Shown: positions 25,797 to 35,554, counted from the first letter of the stretch. The stretch is DNA of 64,000 nt from CALLVY01 sp937899855 (GCA_039820405.1 JBCBQC010000004.1:72564-136563), one strand, 5' to 3'. Numbers and translations: made by a program. Notes: generated by a model from the letters alone, not told the origin.

Positions 25797-26456
25797 TCAT
25801 TTTTCTACAATGGGCGTACCGCTGATGGCCACCCCGGCCGAGGTTCCGATCCGATCGGCCCCCGCCTCGATCAAAGCCCGTGCGGACTCCGCCGTGCGAA
25901 TACCTCCCGAAGCCTTGATTTTAATCTCCTTCGGCAGGTTGGCGCGCAGCAGGCGAACCTGCTCTGGCGAGGTGCCTTCGTGGTGGCCCGTGGAGGTTTT
26001 GACAAAATCGACGCCAACCTCCCGGCAAATCGTACAAATCTTGATGATCTCCGCTTCGGTGAGTAGGGTCGCCTCCACGATAAGTTTTACTTTTTTTCCC
26101 TTGAGGTGAACCGCAATCGTCACACCGTCGATGTCGTTGCGAACGTGGGCCCAATCTCCATTTTTGACCGCCGCGATATTGGCGACGATGTCCAACTCGT
26201 CCGCTCCCTCGTCAATCGCTCGCTTGATCTCCTCCACCTTGGCGGGGATGGCGGCGTAACCCATCGGGAAACCCACTACCGTAGCAATTTTAACGGGACT
26301 GTCCTCCAATTCACGGGCCGCTAGGCGAACGTAGTATGGGGGAATGCAAATGGCGTAGAAACCAAAGTGTTTAGCCTCATCACAAATGCGCTTAATATCT
26401 TCACTGGTACAGCCAGGGGATAAGATCGTGTGATCGATGTATTTCGATAATTCCAT
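25797..26456 (-). CDS. deoC: Deoxyribose-phosphate aldolase
   Basis: Splits 2-deoxyribose-5-phosphate into acetaldehyde and glyceraldehyde-3-phosphate in nucleoside salvage. The 219-residue class I aldolase has the N-terminal IDHTILSP, the substrate segment KLIVEATLL, the Schiff-base lysine in VDFVKTSTG and the second lysine in IKIKASGGIR. It is the shorter bacterial type. Seven bases separate it from the downstream SPOR gene. Confidence 0.96.
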   Translation of the reverse strand: MELSKYIDHTILSPGCTSEDIKRICDEAKHFGFYAICIPPYYVRLAARELEDSPVKIATVVGFPMGYAAIPAKVEEIKRAIDEGADELDIVANIAAVKNGDWAHVRNDIDGVTIAVHLKGKKVKLIVEATLLTEAEIIKICTICREVGVDFVKTSTGHHEGTSPEQVRLLRANLPKEIKIKASGGIRTAESARALIEAGADRIGTSAGVAISGTPIVEK

Positions 26457-26570
26457 TATTTTCCCGTTTTCAGGTCGTGATTCCCTCTGTGTTTTCCGAT
26501 ACGCAATTTATTATAAAATTCCGAGTTCGTCGGTCTCACCCCGTGATTTTTTACCGGCTTTCCCAAAGAA

Positions 26571-26658
26571 TACTGCCCACTACCAGCACCGAAATTTAGC
26601 GCCAGCTCCCGATCGACTTCCGAGAAATTTGGCTTTCCGATGCCCGCAGTGGGCAGTA
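26571..26658. repeat. Inverted repeat in the secA-deoC spacer
   Basis: TACTGCCCACT (26571-26581) and AGTGGGCAGTA (26648-26658) are exact complements of 11 bases separated by 66 bases. The site lies just downstream of the secA stop and upstream of deoC, both on minus. It could fold secA 3' RNA, but has no T run. Confidence 0.6.
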
Positions 26659-26682
26659 GAGCACCCGACTAGAAATCAGGAT

Positions 26683-29600
26683 CTAGCCGTGACAGTGCTT
26701 GTATTTCTTACCACTTCCGCAAGGGCAGGGATCGTTGCGCCCTACTTTTTTCTCCTTGCGAACCACCGTCTCCGGCTTGGCACGACGCTGGCTGACGCCT
26801 TCCGCCGCCCGCCGTCGCGCCTGGTCCTCATCGCGGCTGGTTCGAACCCGACTGAGGTCCGTCTTTTGTACGCGTGCCTCCCGCAAATTGCGGTCCTGAG
26901 GGAACACCAGACCTCCCTTGGCCAGGTAGGAAGTGACCTGCTCGTTGATCTTGTAAATCAATTGCTCAAACAACTCGTAAGCCTCCATTTTGTACACCAC
27001 CAAGGGATCCTTTTGCTCAAAAGAGGCCGCCTGAACCGATTCTTTGAGTTCGTCCATCGAACGGAGGTGTTCCTTCCACTCGTCGTCGATGACCGCCAGG
27101 GCTACCGCCTTTTCGATATCCCGCATGATGGAGGCCCCTTTGGTGGTGACTCCTTCCTCCAGATCGGCCGCGATGGGGAGCGGAGCGGAGCGCCCGTCGG
27201 TAAAGGGAATGGCCATCCGCGTGTACTGGTGCCCCTGATTTTCGAAAACATCCACGAAGCTGGGCAGCAAAATCTCAGCAATCTTGGCGGATTTGCGCTG
27301 GTAGAATTCGTTGAACTGCTCCTGGAATTGATCCACAATGTCAATCTCCGCACCTTCGTTGAATTCGGCCTCCCCAATTTTGGGATCCATACCGATCAAG
27401 CGGAAAGCGTCCTGACGGAAGCTCTGGTAATCCCCCGAGGCCTTGTGTTGATAAACCAGGCTTTCGGTCAATCCGGTAAACATGGTGTGTAAATCCACGG
27501 ACAAACGCTCACCCGACAGGGCATTGCTGCGCTTCTTGTAGATCGCCTCCCGCTGGATGTTCATGACATCATCGTATTCGAGGAGCCGCTTACGGATACC
27601 AAAGTTGTTTTCCTCCACCTTCTTCTGGGCCCGCTCGATCGACTTGGTGACCATCGAGTGCTGAATCACCTCGCCATCCTGGTGTCCCATCCGGTCCATC
27701 AATTTGGCGATGCGCTCCGACTGGAACAAACGCATGAGGTTGTCCTCAAGTGATACGTAAAACTGAGAACTACCGGGATCTCCTTGACGACCGGAACGAC
27801 CGCGCAACTGGCGGTCAACCCGCCGCGAATCGTGCCGTTCCGTGCCGATAATGGCCAGACCACCCGCCGACTTTACGCCTTCGCCGAGTTTGATGTCCGT
27901 ACCCCGACCCGCCATGTTGGTCGCTAGGGTTACCTTACCAGGCTTACCCGCCTCGGCTACTACCTCCGCTTCGCGTTGGTGCTGCTTGGCGTTCAGTACG
28001 TTGTGATCGATGCCCCGCATTTTGAGCATCCGACTCAATTTTTCCGAAATGTCGACCGAGGTGGTACCCACCAATACGGGCCGACCGGCCTTACTCAGTT
28101 GGACGACCTCGTCGATGACTGCATTGTATTTCTCCCGCGAGGTCTTGAATACCATGTCATCGTCGTCGGCCCGAGCAATGGGGCGGTTGGTGGGAATGAC
28201 GACGACGTCCAGTTTATAAATTTCCCAGAATTCGCTAGCTTCCGTCTCAGCCGTACCGGTCATCCCGGCCAGTTTGTGGTACATCCGGAAGTAGTTCTGC
28301 AGGGTCACCGTGGCGTAGGTTTGGGTGATGTCCCCAACCTTTACGTTTTCTTTGGCTTCCAGGGCCTGGTGCAAGCCATCCGAATAGCGCCGACCTTCCA
28401 TCATCCGACCGGTCTGCTCGTCCACGATTTTGACCTGGCCATCCATTACGACGTATTCTTCGTCCTTTTCGAAAAGCGTGTAGGCCTTGAGCAGTTGATT
28501 GATGGAGTGTAAGCGCTTGGACTTGACGGAAAAGTCCTGGACCAGTTTTTCTTTGGCTTCGCCCTTGTCCTTATCCTCCAATTCTTCGTTGGCCTCGATC
28601 TCCATCATGGCGGTCGTAATATCGGGCATGATGAAGAAATTGGGATCGTCGCCACCGCGAGCCAGGAATTCGGCACCTTTTTCCGTCAGGTCAACGGCCC
28701 GGGTTTTTTCCTCAATGGTAAAGAGCAGGGGCTCGTCGACGAGGTGCATGTTTTTGGATTGCTCCTGCATGTAGAAGTTTTCGGCCTTTTGCAGGGAGAC
28801 CTTGACCCCTTCCTTACTGAGGTATTTGATCAGGGGGCGGTATTTGGGCAGGGCGCGGTGTGCGCGCAGCAGGGCCATACCCGATTCCCCGTCTTCGTAG
28901 CCCGTGATGCCGTCTTCGAATAGGCTCTTGGCCTCGGCCAGGTACTCGGTCGCCAGTTTGCGCTGGGCGGTCAGCAGGCGTTCTACCCGGGGCTTGAGGG
29001 CCAGGTATTCCTGATCTTCACTGCCTTGGGGCACGGGGCCCGAGATGATGAGGGGGGTCCGAGCGTCGTCGATCAGAACGGAGTCGACCTCGTCGATCAT
29101 GGAGAAGTGGTGCTTGTGCTGTACGCGTTCGCTCAGGGAACGCACCATATTATCGCGAAGATAGTCGAAGCCAAATTCGTTATTGGTACCGTAGGTGATG
29201 TCGCACTCGTAAGCGCGGCGGCGTTCGATGGAGTGGGGGCGGTATTTATCGATACAGTCGATGGTGAGGAAGAGGAATTCCATGATGGGTCCGATCCATT
29301 CGCAGTCCCGTCGGGCGAGGTAATCGTTGACGGTGATGACGTGGACGCCCTGGCCGGAAATGCCGTTGAGGTAGGCGGGCAGGGTGGCCACCAGGGTTTT
29401 ACCTTCCCCGGTAGCCATCTCGGCGATTTTACCATCGTGGAGCACCATCCCACCGATGAGCTGTACATCGTAGTGGATCATGTTCCAAGTGATTTCGCCA
29501 CCGGCGGCGAGCCAGGAGTTTTTGTAGATGGCCTGGTCTCCCTGGATGGTAATGTAATCCTTACTGGCGGCCAATTGGCGGTCGTGATCGGTGGCCGTTA

Positions 29601-29994
29601 CGCTGATGGTTTCGTTTTCGGTAAACCGGCGGGCGGTTTCTTTGACGAGGGCGAAGGCTTCGGGGAGGATTTCTCTGAGGATTTCCTCCAGGTGATTGTC
29701 GCGTTCTTCTTTGAGCTTATCCACTTCGAGGAAAAGGTCTTCTTTGCGACCAAAATCTTGTTCCTGGATGGCATCTTGTGTACTGTTGCGAATATCTTCG
29801 TCGATTCCGGCGAGGTGTTCGGCAATTTTAGCTCTAAATTCTTGGGTGCGGTTCCGCAGGTCGTCGTGGCTGAGGGATTGCAGACGCTCGAATTCCGCAT
29901 TGATTTCCTCGACGATGGGCGCATACTCGGCGACGTCGCGGTCGTACTTGGAACCGAAGATCTTGCCGAGGGTTTTGGAGATTAATTTAAACAT
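26683..29994 (-). CDS. secA: Protein translocase subunit SecA
   Basis: ATPase motor for Sec-dependent export. The 1103-residue protein has Walker A in MATGEGKTLVATLPAYLNG, Walker B around IDEVDSVLIDDAR, the second ATPase half with TNMAGRGTDIKLGEG and QLRGRSGRQGDPGSS, and the C-terminal zinc site CPCGSGKKYKHCHG that binds SecB or phospholipid. It is about 200 residues longer than E. coli SecA, with extra helical sequence inside the first ATPase domain (about residues 50-100 and 330-400), as is normal in this phylum. Confidence 0.98.
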   Translation of the reverse strand: MFKLISKTLGKIFGSKYDRDVAEYAPIVEEINAEFERLQSLSHDDLRNRTQEFRAKIAEHLAGIDEDIRNSTQDAIQEQDFGRKEDLFLEVDKLKEERDNHLEEILREILPEAFALVKETARRFTENETISVTATDHDRQLAASKDYITIQGDQAIYKNSWLAAGGEITWNMIHYDVQLIGGMVLHDGKIAEMATGEGKTLVATLPAYLNGISGQGVHVITVNDYLARRDCEWIGPIMEFLFLTIDCIDKYRPHSIERRRAYECDITYGTNNEFGFDYLRDNMVRSLSERVQHKHHFSMIDEVDSVLIDDARTPLIISGPVPQGSEDQEYLALKPRVERLLTAQRKLATEYLAEAKSLFEDGITGYEDGESGMALLRAHRALPKYRPLIKYLSKEGVKVSLQKAENFYMQEQSKNMHLVDEPLLFTIEEKTRAVDLTEKGAEFLARGGDDPNFFIMPDITTAMMEIEANEELEDKDKGEAKEKLVQDFSVKSKRLHSINQLLKAYTLFEKDEEYVVMDGQVKIVDEQTGRMMEGRRYSDGLHQALEAKENVKVGDITQTYATVTLQNYFRMYHKLAGMTGTAETEASEFWEIYKLDVVVIPTNRPIARADDDDMVFKTSREKYNAVIDEVVQLSKAGRPVLVGTTSVDISEKLSRMLKMRGIDHNVLNAKQHQREAEVVAEAGKPGKVTLATNMAGRGTDIKLGEGVKSAGGLAIIGTERHDSRRVDRQLRGRSGRQGDPGSSQFYVSLEDNLMRLFQSERIAKLMDRMGHQDGEVIQHSMVTKSIERAQKKVEENNFGIRKRLLEYDDVMNIQREAIYKKRSNALSGERLSVDLHTMFTGLTESLVYQHKASGDYQSFRQDAFRLIGMDPKIGEAEFNEGAEIDIVDQFQEQFNEFYQRKSAKIAEILLPSFVDVFENQGHQYTRMAIPFTDGRSAPLPIAADLEEGVTTKGASIMRDIEKAVALAVIDDEWKEHLRSMDELKESVQAASFEQKDPLVVYKMEAYELFEQLIYKINEQVTSYLAKGGLVFPQDRNLREARVQKTDLSRVRTSRDEDQARRRAAEGVSQRRAKPETVVRKEKKVGRNDPCPCGSGKKYKHCHG

Positions 29995-30085
29995 GATATT
30001 TATTTAGTACGGGTCGCGAGTGATACCGGCAGGACCCGATGAATGGACGTTGGACCAACAAAGATATAAACATTCTCAATCACAA

Positions 30086-30116
30086 TTTGTACCAAGCTTA
30101 TTAAGGCTTAATTTTG
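30086..30116 (+). promoter_or_regulatory. Promoter for the 30149 lipoprotein operon
   Basis: TTTG at 30086-30089, an exact 19-base spacer, and TAATTTTG at 30109-30116 give a full match to the Bacteroidota consensus, 33 bases ahead of the ATG at 30149. Confidence 0.8.
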
Positions 30117-30148
30117 CGACATATTGGCATTTAAAAACAAACTTACGC

Positions 30149-30892
30149 ATGAAATGTTGCCGCTACTTTACCCGTCTGTGTCTCCTGATGCTGCCTTTTT
30201 GGCTGGCTTGCGGTACCGCTGAAGAGACCGGTCTGGACATTCGCGAATACTATTTTCCCGCCGAGGAACTCGCCGATGGCCTGGTGTACGAATACCAGCC
30301 CATCGGAATGGACAGTATTGGCCCCTCCTACTGGTTTTACAAGAGCCTTCCGACTGATTCGGCCCTCTACCTGACGGGAACTTACTACGAAGCGGACCTG
30401 ATGGTCAAACAGTTTTTTCGCGCCGAAATTGTTCACAATGGCTGTCTCATGCAGGAATACTACCTCTACACGACCGACAGTACCGGTCGACAGACCCGCT
30501 ACGACGCCGACATTCAGGCCGCCAATGCCTTCCCCTTCACCGTCCGGGATTCGGGAGGAATCTTCCTCTCCAAATTGGAATGGACCTTTAACGAAGCGCC
30601 CCGGCGAACCACAACACTCGTCCGCAACCGTCGTTATATAGGCAAGGCCAGCTATCCCTTCCAAGGGGAGGAGCGCGAATGCGTCGCCTTCGAACTCAAG
30701 GAACTGATCGACGATTATGACGAAGGGCACTTGGAACAACAGTACGCCGGTCGCGAACTATACGCCAAGGGAATCGGATTGGTTTACTACATCAAGGAAG
30801 TCAGTACGGATTTTGTACTGGAATACCAACTGGCTGACATTTATCCCATGAGACGCCTAGAAAAGCGTTTAAAAAAGCTGCTGAACGAATAA
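30149..30892 (+). CDS. Lipoprotein of unknown function
   Basis: A 247-residue lipoprotein: the signal MKCCRYFTRLCLLMLPFWLAC ends at Cys21. The mature part is a beta-rich domain with repeated Tyr/Phe strands (YFPAEELADGLVYEYQP, SYWFYKSLP, YLTGTYYEADLMV) and a basic C-terminal helix RRLEKRLKKLL. The pattern resembles DUF-type Bacteroidota lipoproteins with a lipocalin-like fold, but I cannot name the family. The start was chosen from the signal peptide; the open frame begins earlier. One base separates it from the gliding-associated protein, so they form an operon. Confidence 0.8.
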   Translation: MKCCRYFTRLCLLMLPFWLACGTAEETGLDIREYYFPAEELADGLVYEYQPIGMDSIGPSYWFYKSLPTDSALYLTGTYYEADLMVKQFFRAEIVHNGCLMQEYYLYTTDSTGRQTRYDADIQAANAFPFTVRDSGGIFLSKLEWTFNEAPRRTTTLVRNRRYIGKASYPFQGEERECVAFELKELIDDYDEGHLEQQYAGRELYAKGIGLVYYIKEVSTDFVLEYQLADIYPMRRLEKRLKKLLNE

Positions 30893-30893
30893 T

Positions 30894-32633
30894 ATGAAAT
30901 GCCTCACCACAGTACTCCTGTTCTGTACGAGTCTTGCCCTGAGCACTTCCCTCTCCGCCCAGGTCAACGCTCCCACCTTTCTGTGTGTCCAGAGCGATAC
31001 CCTTTTTTGGGAATTGCCCACCAACAATTGCGGGCCCTTTAACGCGTACGTCGTGTACGCCAGCAATACCCTGGGAGGCCCCTTCGAAGTCCTGGCCAAC
31101 ATCACCGATCCCGATCGGGACTTTTTCCACCACCCCAACCCCCAAGGACTGGTGTGGTACTACTACCTCGAAAGCGATCACGACTGCCCCGGACAGGTGG
31201 TCCTCCAATCCGAAACGCTCGACAATCGCGCGCCCCAGGTTGCCCCCATCGAAAGCGTGACCGTCGAGGGAGAGGACGTCCTGATCTTCTGGAACCCCAG
31301 CCCCTCTCCCGAGGTAGTGGCCTACATCATTTACCGCGAAGAAGAGTTTGGTACCGTCCCAATCGACACCGTCTTTGGGGATGTCACCACCTACCGCGAT
31401 ACCACCGCCACCCCCCTCCTCAATCCAGAAATCTACTTCATCATCCCCATAGATGCCTGTGGCAACACCAGTATTTTTCAAGGGCCTCACCGCAGCCTAC
31501 TGATCGAAACCCAGGTCAATATTTGTGAACAGAGCATCACCCTGTCCTGGGATCCCTACGATGGCTGGACGGACGGGATACTGCGCCAGGAGGTTTGGCT
31601 GAGTGTCGACGGCAGCACTCCCCAACGGTGGGTGGAGCTGGGGCCGACGGATACCACCTACACTTTTGAGAATGCCCTCAAATCCGAGTTCTACGAATTC
31701 TTTATCCGCGCCTTTTCCGTGAAGGGAAGCAGCGTCTCCGACTCCGGGGTCCGGGGCTTGCGGCCCGACCTCATCCAAGCCGTGAGGACGCTGGCCCTGC
31801 AAAACATCAGCGTCACCCCCGATAATAATGTGGAAATCTACTGGACCTGGAATACGGATGCTGAAGTCCAGACCGTGGAGGTATTCAGCTCCACCAACAA
31901 CGCCAGTTTTGAGCTAGTGGATGCCCAAAACCCCGCCAATCCCCTGCAGACCAACAACCGCATCACCGAGGTCCTGAGCACTCCGGAGACCAGCTCGGTA
32001 TTTTACCAACTGCAGAGCACCGACCTCTGCGACAGTAGCTTCCTGTCCAATACCGGACAAACAATCTTCTTGACTGGTACCGCCCAGCAGGATCTGAGCA
32101 ATCGACTGGAATGGAATCCCTTCGTGCTCGACGACGTCCGGGTGGTCAATTACGAACTCTACCGAACCGTAGCTGGCACCACTCAGCTCCTGGAGCTGCT
32201 TCCCCCCACCACCACCAGCTACGTCGACAACGTCAACCCGGACAATAACGACGAGTCGAACGTCTGCTACCTGGTGGTCGCCGTCACCGAGTTTACCCTT
32301 CCCAATGGCAGCACCCGTGCTTTCCGCGCGCGTTCCAACCAGACCTGTGTCGAGCAGTTTACCAAAATTTACGTACCCAATGCCTTTGCCCCCTCGGGCG
32401 TCAATACGCGGTTCCGACCGGTACTGGTCTTTGATCAAAACGTGGATTACCACATGGTCATCCTCGATCGTTGGGGAGGCGTACTCTTCGAGACCAGCGA
32501 CCCCGACGACGGCTGGACCGGACGGGATGGCTTGCGCCTCTTGCCGATGGGGACTTACTCCTACGTCATCCGCGTCACCCAACCCAACGGTCGACAGATC
32601 AAGGAAACTGGCGTGGTGGTGCTGGTGCGTTAG
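30894..32633 (+). CDS. Gliding motility-associated C-terminal (CHU_C) protein, predicted T9SS type B cargo
   Basis: Secreted surface protein of 579 residues. It has a signal peptide (MKCLTTVLLFCTSLALSTSLSAQ), several fibronectin III-like segments (about residues 25-480, for example PTFLCVQSDTLFWELP and TLSWDPYDG) and a C-terminal CHU_C domain. The latter shows IYVPNAFAPSG, LDRWGGVLFE, DDGWTGRDG and PMGTYSYVIRV. CHU_C domains act as type B sorting signals for the type IX secretion system. The protein probably sits on the cell surface or is shed; the ligand is unknown. Confidence 0.92.
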   Translation: MKCLTTVLLFCTSLALSTSLSAQVNAPTFLCVQSDTLFWELPTNNCGPFNAYVVYASNTLGGPFEVLANITDPDRDFFHHPNPQGLVWYYYLESDHDCPGQVVLQSETLDNRAPQVAPIESVTVEGEDVLIFWNPSPSPEVVAYIIYREEEFGTVPIDTVFGDVTTYRDTTATPLLNPEIYFIIPIDACGNTSIFQGPHRSLLIETQVNICEQSITLSWDPYDGWTDGILRQEVWLSVDGSTPQRWVELGPTDTTYTFENALKSEFYEFFIRAFSVKGSSVSDSGVRGLRPDLIQAVRTLALQNISVTPDNNVEIYWTWNTDAEVQTVEVFSSTNNASFELVDAQNPANPLQTNNRITEVLSTPETSSVFYQLQSTDLCDSSFLSNTGQTIFLTGTAQQDLSNRLEWNPFVLDDVRVVNYELYRTVAGTTQLLELLPPTTTSYVDNVNPDNNDESNVCYLVVAVTEFTLPNGSTRAFRARSNQTCVEQFTKIYVPNAFAPSGVNTRFRPVLVFDQNVDYHMVILDRWGGVLFETSDPDDGWTGRDGLRLLPMGTYSYVIRVTQPNGRQIKETGVVVLVR

Positions 32634-32669
32634 CCATTCTACGCTCTCCCTTGCTTTACAACCTCAGCG

Positions 32670-35393
32670 ATGTACAACCAACTGTTCAATTACTTCCGAG
32701 CCTGTTACCAGCGCGATTTTCGCTCCGTTACCCTGCTGGATTTTTTTGGAAAAAACGTCGAGGCGCCCCTACTGCTTCGGGATGGAGAATTGCTCAACAG
32801 CACGATCTGGCAAACGCCCATCGACAGTGAGTGGGGAGAAAGCGTTGCCCAGAAGTTGGCCCTACACGGCAAGGAAAAAAACTTGGTCTGTGCGGCTTTT
32901 TTTACCCTGGGGCAAACGATGGTACTGGGGCGCAAAAAAAAGGTGTGCGCTCCCCTGTACCTCTACCCCGTCGAATTGGTGGAGGAGCGGGACATTTACT
33001 ACCTCCGCATCAACATTCACAACCCAACGATCAATCCCACGGTGCTGGGTTTCTTTCAGGATATCGGTGCGGGCCGTTACGAAAAACTCTGTGAGGCCCT
33101 GCCCCAGGGCCACCTGGATTTTGAAGCCATTTGTCAGCTCGAAGCCGCCCTGGCCGAACACCTGCCCCAATTGGAGCTAGCCGCCCTCGATGATTTTCCC
33201 CAAGTGCTGGACCAAGCCCAAATTTTGCGGGCGCAGAAAAAGGCGATTGCGGCCAAGCGCTTTACGGTGGTTCCCGCTCTGGGCCTCGCCCTGATCAAGA
33301 AGCCGGCCGGCTCGCGGGGTGTACTCAATGAATTGGAGGAGATGGGTGAAATGGATCGCGTTTCGCAGCCCATTCGGGCCATTTGGGAAAAACCGACTTC
33401 CGACCGGGGGGGAGTCCCCAGCCGGCGGCTGGCCATTCCCCTTCAGCTGAGTAGGGCGCAGGAAAATATTTTACAAAACGCCCAGCGACATCCCTTGAGT
33501 TTGGCCATCGGTCCACCGGGTACGGGAAAGTCCTTCACCATCGCAGCGCTGGCGTTGGAGGCGATGAGTCGGGGCCAATCCGTTTTGATTGCCGCCAAAA
33601 ATGCCCAGGCGGTGGAAGTGGTGGGACAAAAGATTGAAGCCGATTTTGGAGTGCGGGACTTGGTCGTGAAAACGGCCAGTCAAAATTACCAGCGTGAAGT
33701 CAAAAAACGCTTGCAAAACTGGCTGAGCGGGATTGGAACGCAGTCCGTGTCTCACCAAGCGGTCAATCAACTATCCGACGCCATTGATCATTGGAATGAT
33801 TTGGTGCAAGAAACGCGTCGGGAGCTGCGCCAGCGCGAGGAATTGGAAATCAATCGAGGTGGTTTTTTGGCGGAGCCGAAGCCTTACTTTTGGAACCGGT
33901 GGCGCAAGAAGTGGCTGGGGCGAAAGGTCGGCAAACAGCAGCCCTACTGGGCATTGATCGAAAGCTTGGAAAAGAGGAGGAAAGCACGCAATCGCAAAGT
34001 ACAGCAGTGGCTGGCCAAAAGCGCGCAATTTTTTCTCCACCAAGCCCTCCTCCACCATCGCGAATCGCTGCAGAGCTTTCTCTCAGCGCTGCGCGCCCGG
34101 ACCGGTAACCTCAAAGCCGCCCGCTTTGAAGAGGTCGACTTTCGCGACGTCCTGGACGCCATCCCCATTTGGATTACCGACACCAGCAACGTCCACAAAG
34201 TCCTTCCGCTCCAGCACGAGTTATTCGATTTGGTAATCATCGACGAGGCCACCCAGTGCGACATCGCCAGTGCGCTGCCCATCCTCCAACGCGGACGGCG
34301 CGCCGTAATCGTCGGCGACCCCCAGCAACTGCGGCACCTGTCTTTCCTATCGCGCACTCAACAACAACAACTGATCAGCCAGCACCAACTGGGGGAACTG
34401 CCCCGTTCCCAACTGGATTACCGCGAAAGCAGCCTGCTCGATCTCGTTTCCGATAACCTGCCCCGGCAACAACAGTTGCAGTCGCTCGACGAACACTACC
34501 GCGGCATGCCCGATTTGATCGAATTTAGCAATCGCGAGTTTTACCAACGGCAGTTGCGGATCATGACGGCCTGCCCGGCGACGCTACAAAAGCAGCACCT
34601 TTTCTTGGTAGAACAAGCCGGACGTCGGGAAAAGGATGGTTCCAATCCCACCGAAATTGAGGCCATCCTGGCGCGCGTACGCAGCATCGTCGAAACCGAG
34701 GCCGAGCTGAGTCCCGAGTGGTGCCAGAGCATCGGTATTCTTTCTCCCTTTCGCGCCCAAGTCGATGGATTCAAAAAAACCATCGAAGGCCAGTTCACTT
34801 ACGAAGCCCTCTCCCGCCACCGCATTCTGGTGGGGACACCACAAAGCTTTCAAGGGGAAGAACGCGACCTCATGTTCCTTTCCCTCACCCTCGATGCGGA
34901 TGCCCATCCCTCGGCCCTGCAATACCTCAATCGGTCTGACGTATTTAACGTCAGCATCACCCGGGCCCGCTCCCAGCAATTTGTCTTCCATTCCTTTCCC
35001 GTGGAGCAAATCAAAAGCGATACGCTACTGGGGCGTTACCTGGGCTACATTCGCTCGCTACTGCAGAGGCGCCCACTTAAGGATACCTTCCACTGGGACG
35101 ACACCTTTATGGAGGAGGTGCTACAGTGGCTAGGGCAGTACCCCATCGAAGCCCTCCACAAGGCGTATCCCCTGGCGGGGGTGGAGGTGGATTTGGTGGT
35201 CGTCATCGAGGGGAAAACGCATTGCATTGATTTGGTGGGGTATCCCGGCGAATACGAAGAGGCCCTGCCGATGGAGCGCTGGGAGGTACTGAGCCGGGTG
35301 GGTTTGCGGACCTTTGTGTTGCCTTACAGCTGGTGGGTGTTCGAGCGGACGGCCGTTGAAGCGGCCCTGCGAGCGTTTCTCGGGGTGTCATAG
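32670..35393 (+). CDS. SF1 (UPF1-like) helicase with C-terminal nuclease-like domain
   Basis: A 907-residue nucleic-acid motor. Walker A GPPGTGKS lies near residue 280, Walker B VIIDEATQ near 525, GDPQQLR near 550, DEHYRG near 607, TPQSFQGEERD near 723 and SITRAR near 765, in SF1 UPF1/DNA2 order. A coiled-coil-like insertion rich in Arg/Gln lies between motifs I and II. The last 90 residues (VEVDLVVVIEGKTHCIDLVG, then RWEVLSRVGLRTFVLPYSWW) resemble the MTES_1575/Vsr-like PD-(D/E)xK fold. The N-terminal 270 residues are unassigned. Such fusions act in DNA repair, RNA metabolism or phage defence; the role here is unknown. Confidence 0.85.
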   Translation: MYNQLFNYFRACYQRDFRSVTLLDFFGKNVEAPLLLRDGELLNSTIWQTPIDSEWGESVAQKLALHGKEKNLVCAAFFTLGQTMVLGRKKKVCAPLYLYPVELVEERDIYYLRINIHNPTINPTVLGFFQDIGAGRYEKLCEALPQGHLDFEAICQLEAALAEHLPQLELAALDDFPQVLDQAQILRAQKKAIAAKRFTVVPALGLALIKKPAGSRGVLNELEEMGEMDRVSQPIRAIWEKPTSDRGGVPSRRLAIPLQLSRAQENILQNAQRHPLSLAIGPPGTGKSFTIAALALEAMSRGQSVLIAAKNAQAVEVVGQKIEADFGVRDLVVKTASQNYQREVKKRLQNWLSGIGTQSVSHQAVNQLSDAIDHWNDLVQETRRELRQREELEINRGGFLAEPKPYFWNRWRKKWLGRKVGKQQPYWALIESLEKRRKARNRKVQQWLAKSAQFFLHQALLHHRESLQSFLSALRARTGNLKAARFEEVDFRDVLDAIPIWITDTSNVHKVLPLQHELFDLVIIDEATQCDIASALPILQRGRRAVIVGDPQQLRHLSFLSRTQQQQLISQHQLGELPRSQLDYRESSLLDLVSDNLPRQQQLQSLDEHYRGMPDLIEFSNREFYQRQLRIMTACPATLQKQHLFLVEQAGRREKDGSNPTEIEAILARVRSIVETEAELSPEWCQSIGILSPFRAQVDGFKKTIEGQFTYEALSRHRILVGTPQSFQGEERDLMFLSLTLDADAHPSALQYLNRSDVFNVSITRARSQQFVFHSFPVEQIKSDTLLGRYLGYIRSLLQRRPLKDTFHWDDTFMEEVLQWLGQYPIEALHKAYPLAGVEVDLVVVIEGKTHCIDLVGYPGEYEEALPMERWEVLSRVGLRTFVLPYSWWVFERTAVEAALRAFLGVS

Positions 35394-35464
35394 GGCCAAA
35401 TGTCGGACGGCTCGGACGCATCCCCGAGCGTCTGGAAAGGCACCACTACCCACACTGAGCAGCA

Positions 35465-35498
35465 ACGGCTCCGATTTCACCCGGAGCCGTTTTTTTTA
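35465..35498 (+). terminator. Intrinsic terminator after the helicase gene
   Basis: Stem ACGGCTCCG (35465-35473) and CGGAGCCGT (35482-35490) with an 8-base loop, followed by eight T. Confidence 0.9.
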
Positions 35499-35554
35499 CG
35501 CCAATACTTCCCGATATTGGTTAAAAATCATCCATCCTTCAAATTCAAAACCGC

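Noticed and set aside
26841..26860. GGTTCGAACCC as a tRNA T-arm
   Set aside because: It lies inside secA coding sequence and no cloverleaf surrounds it.
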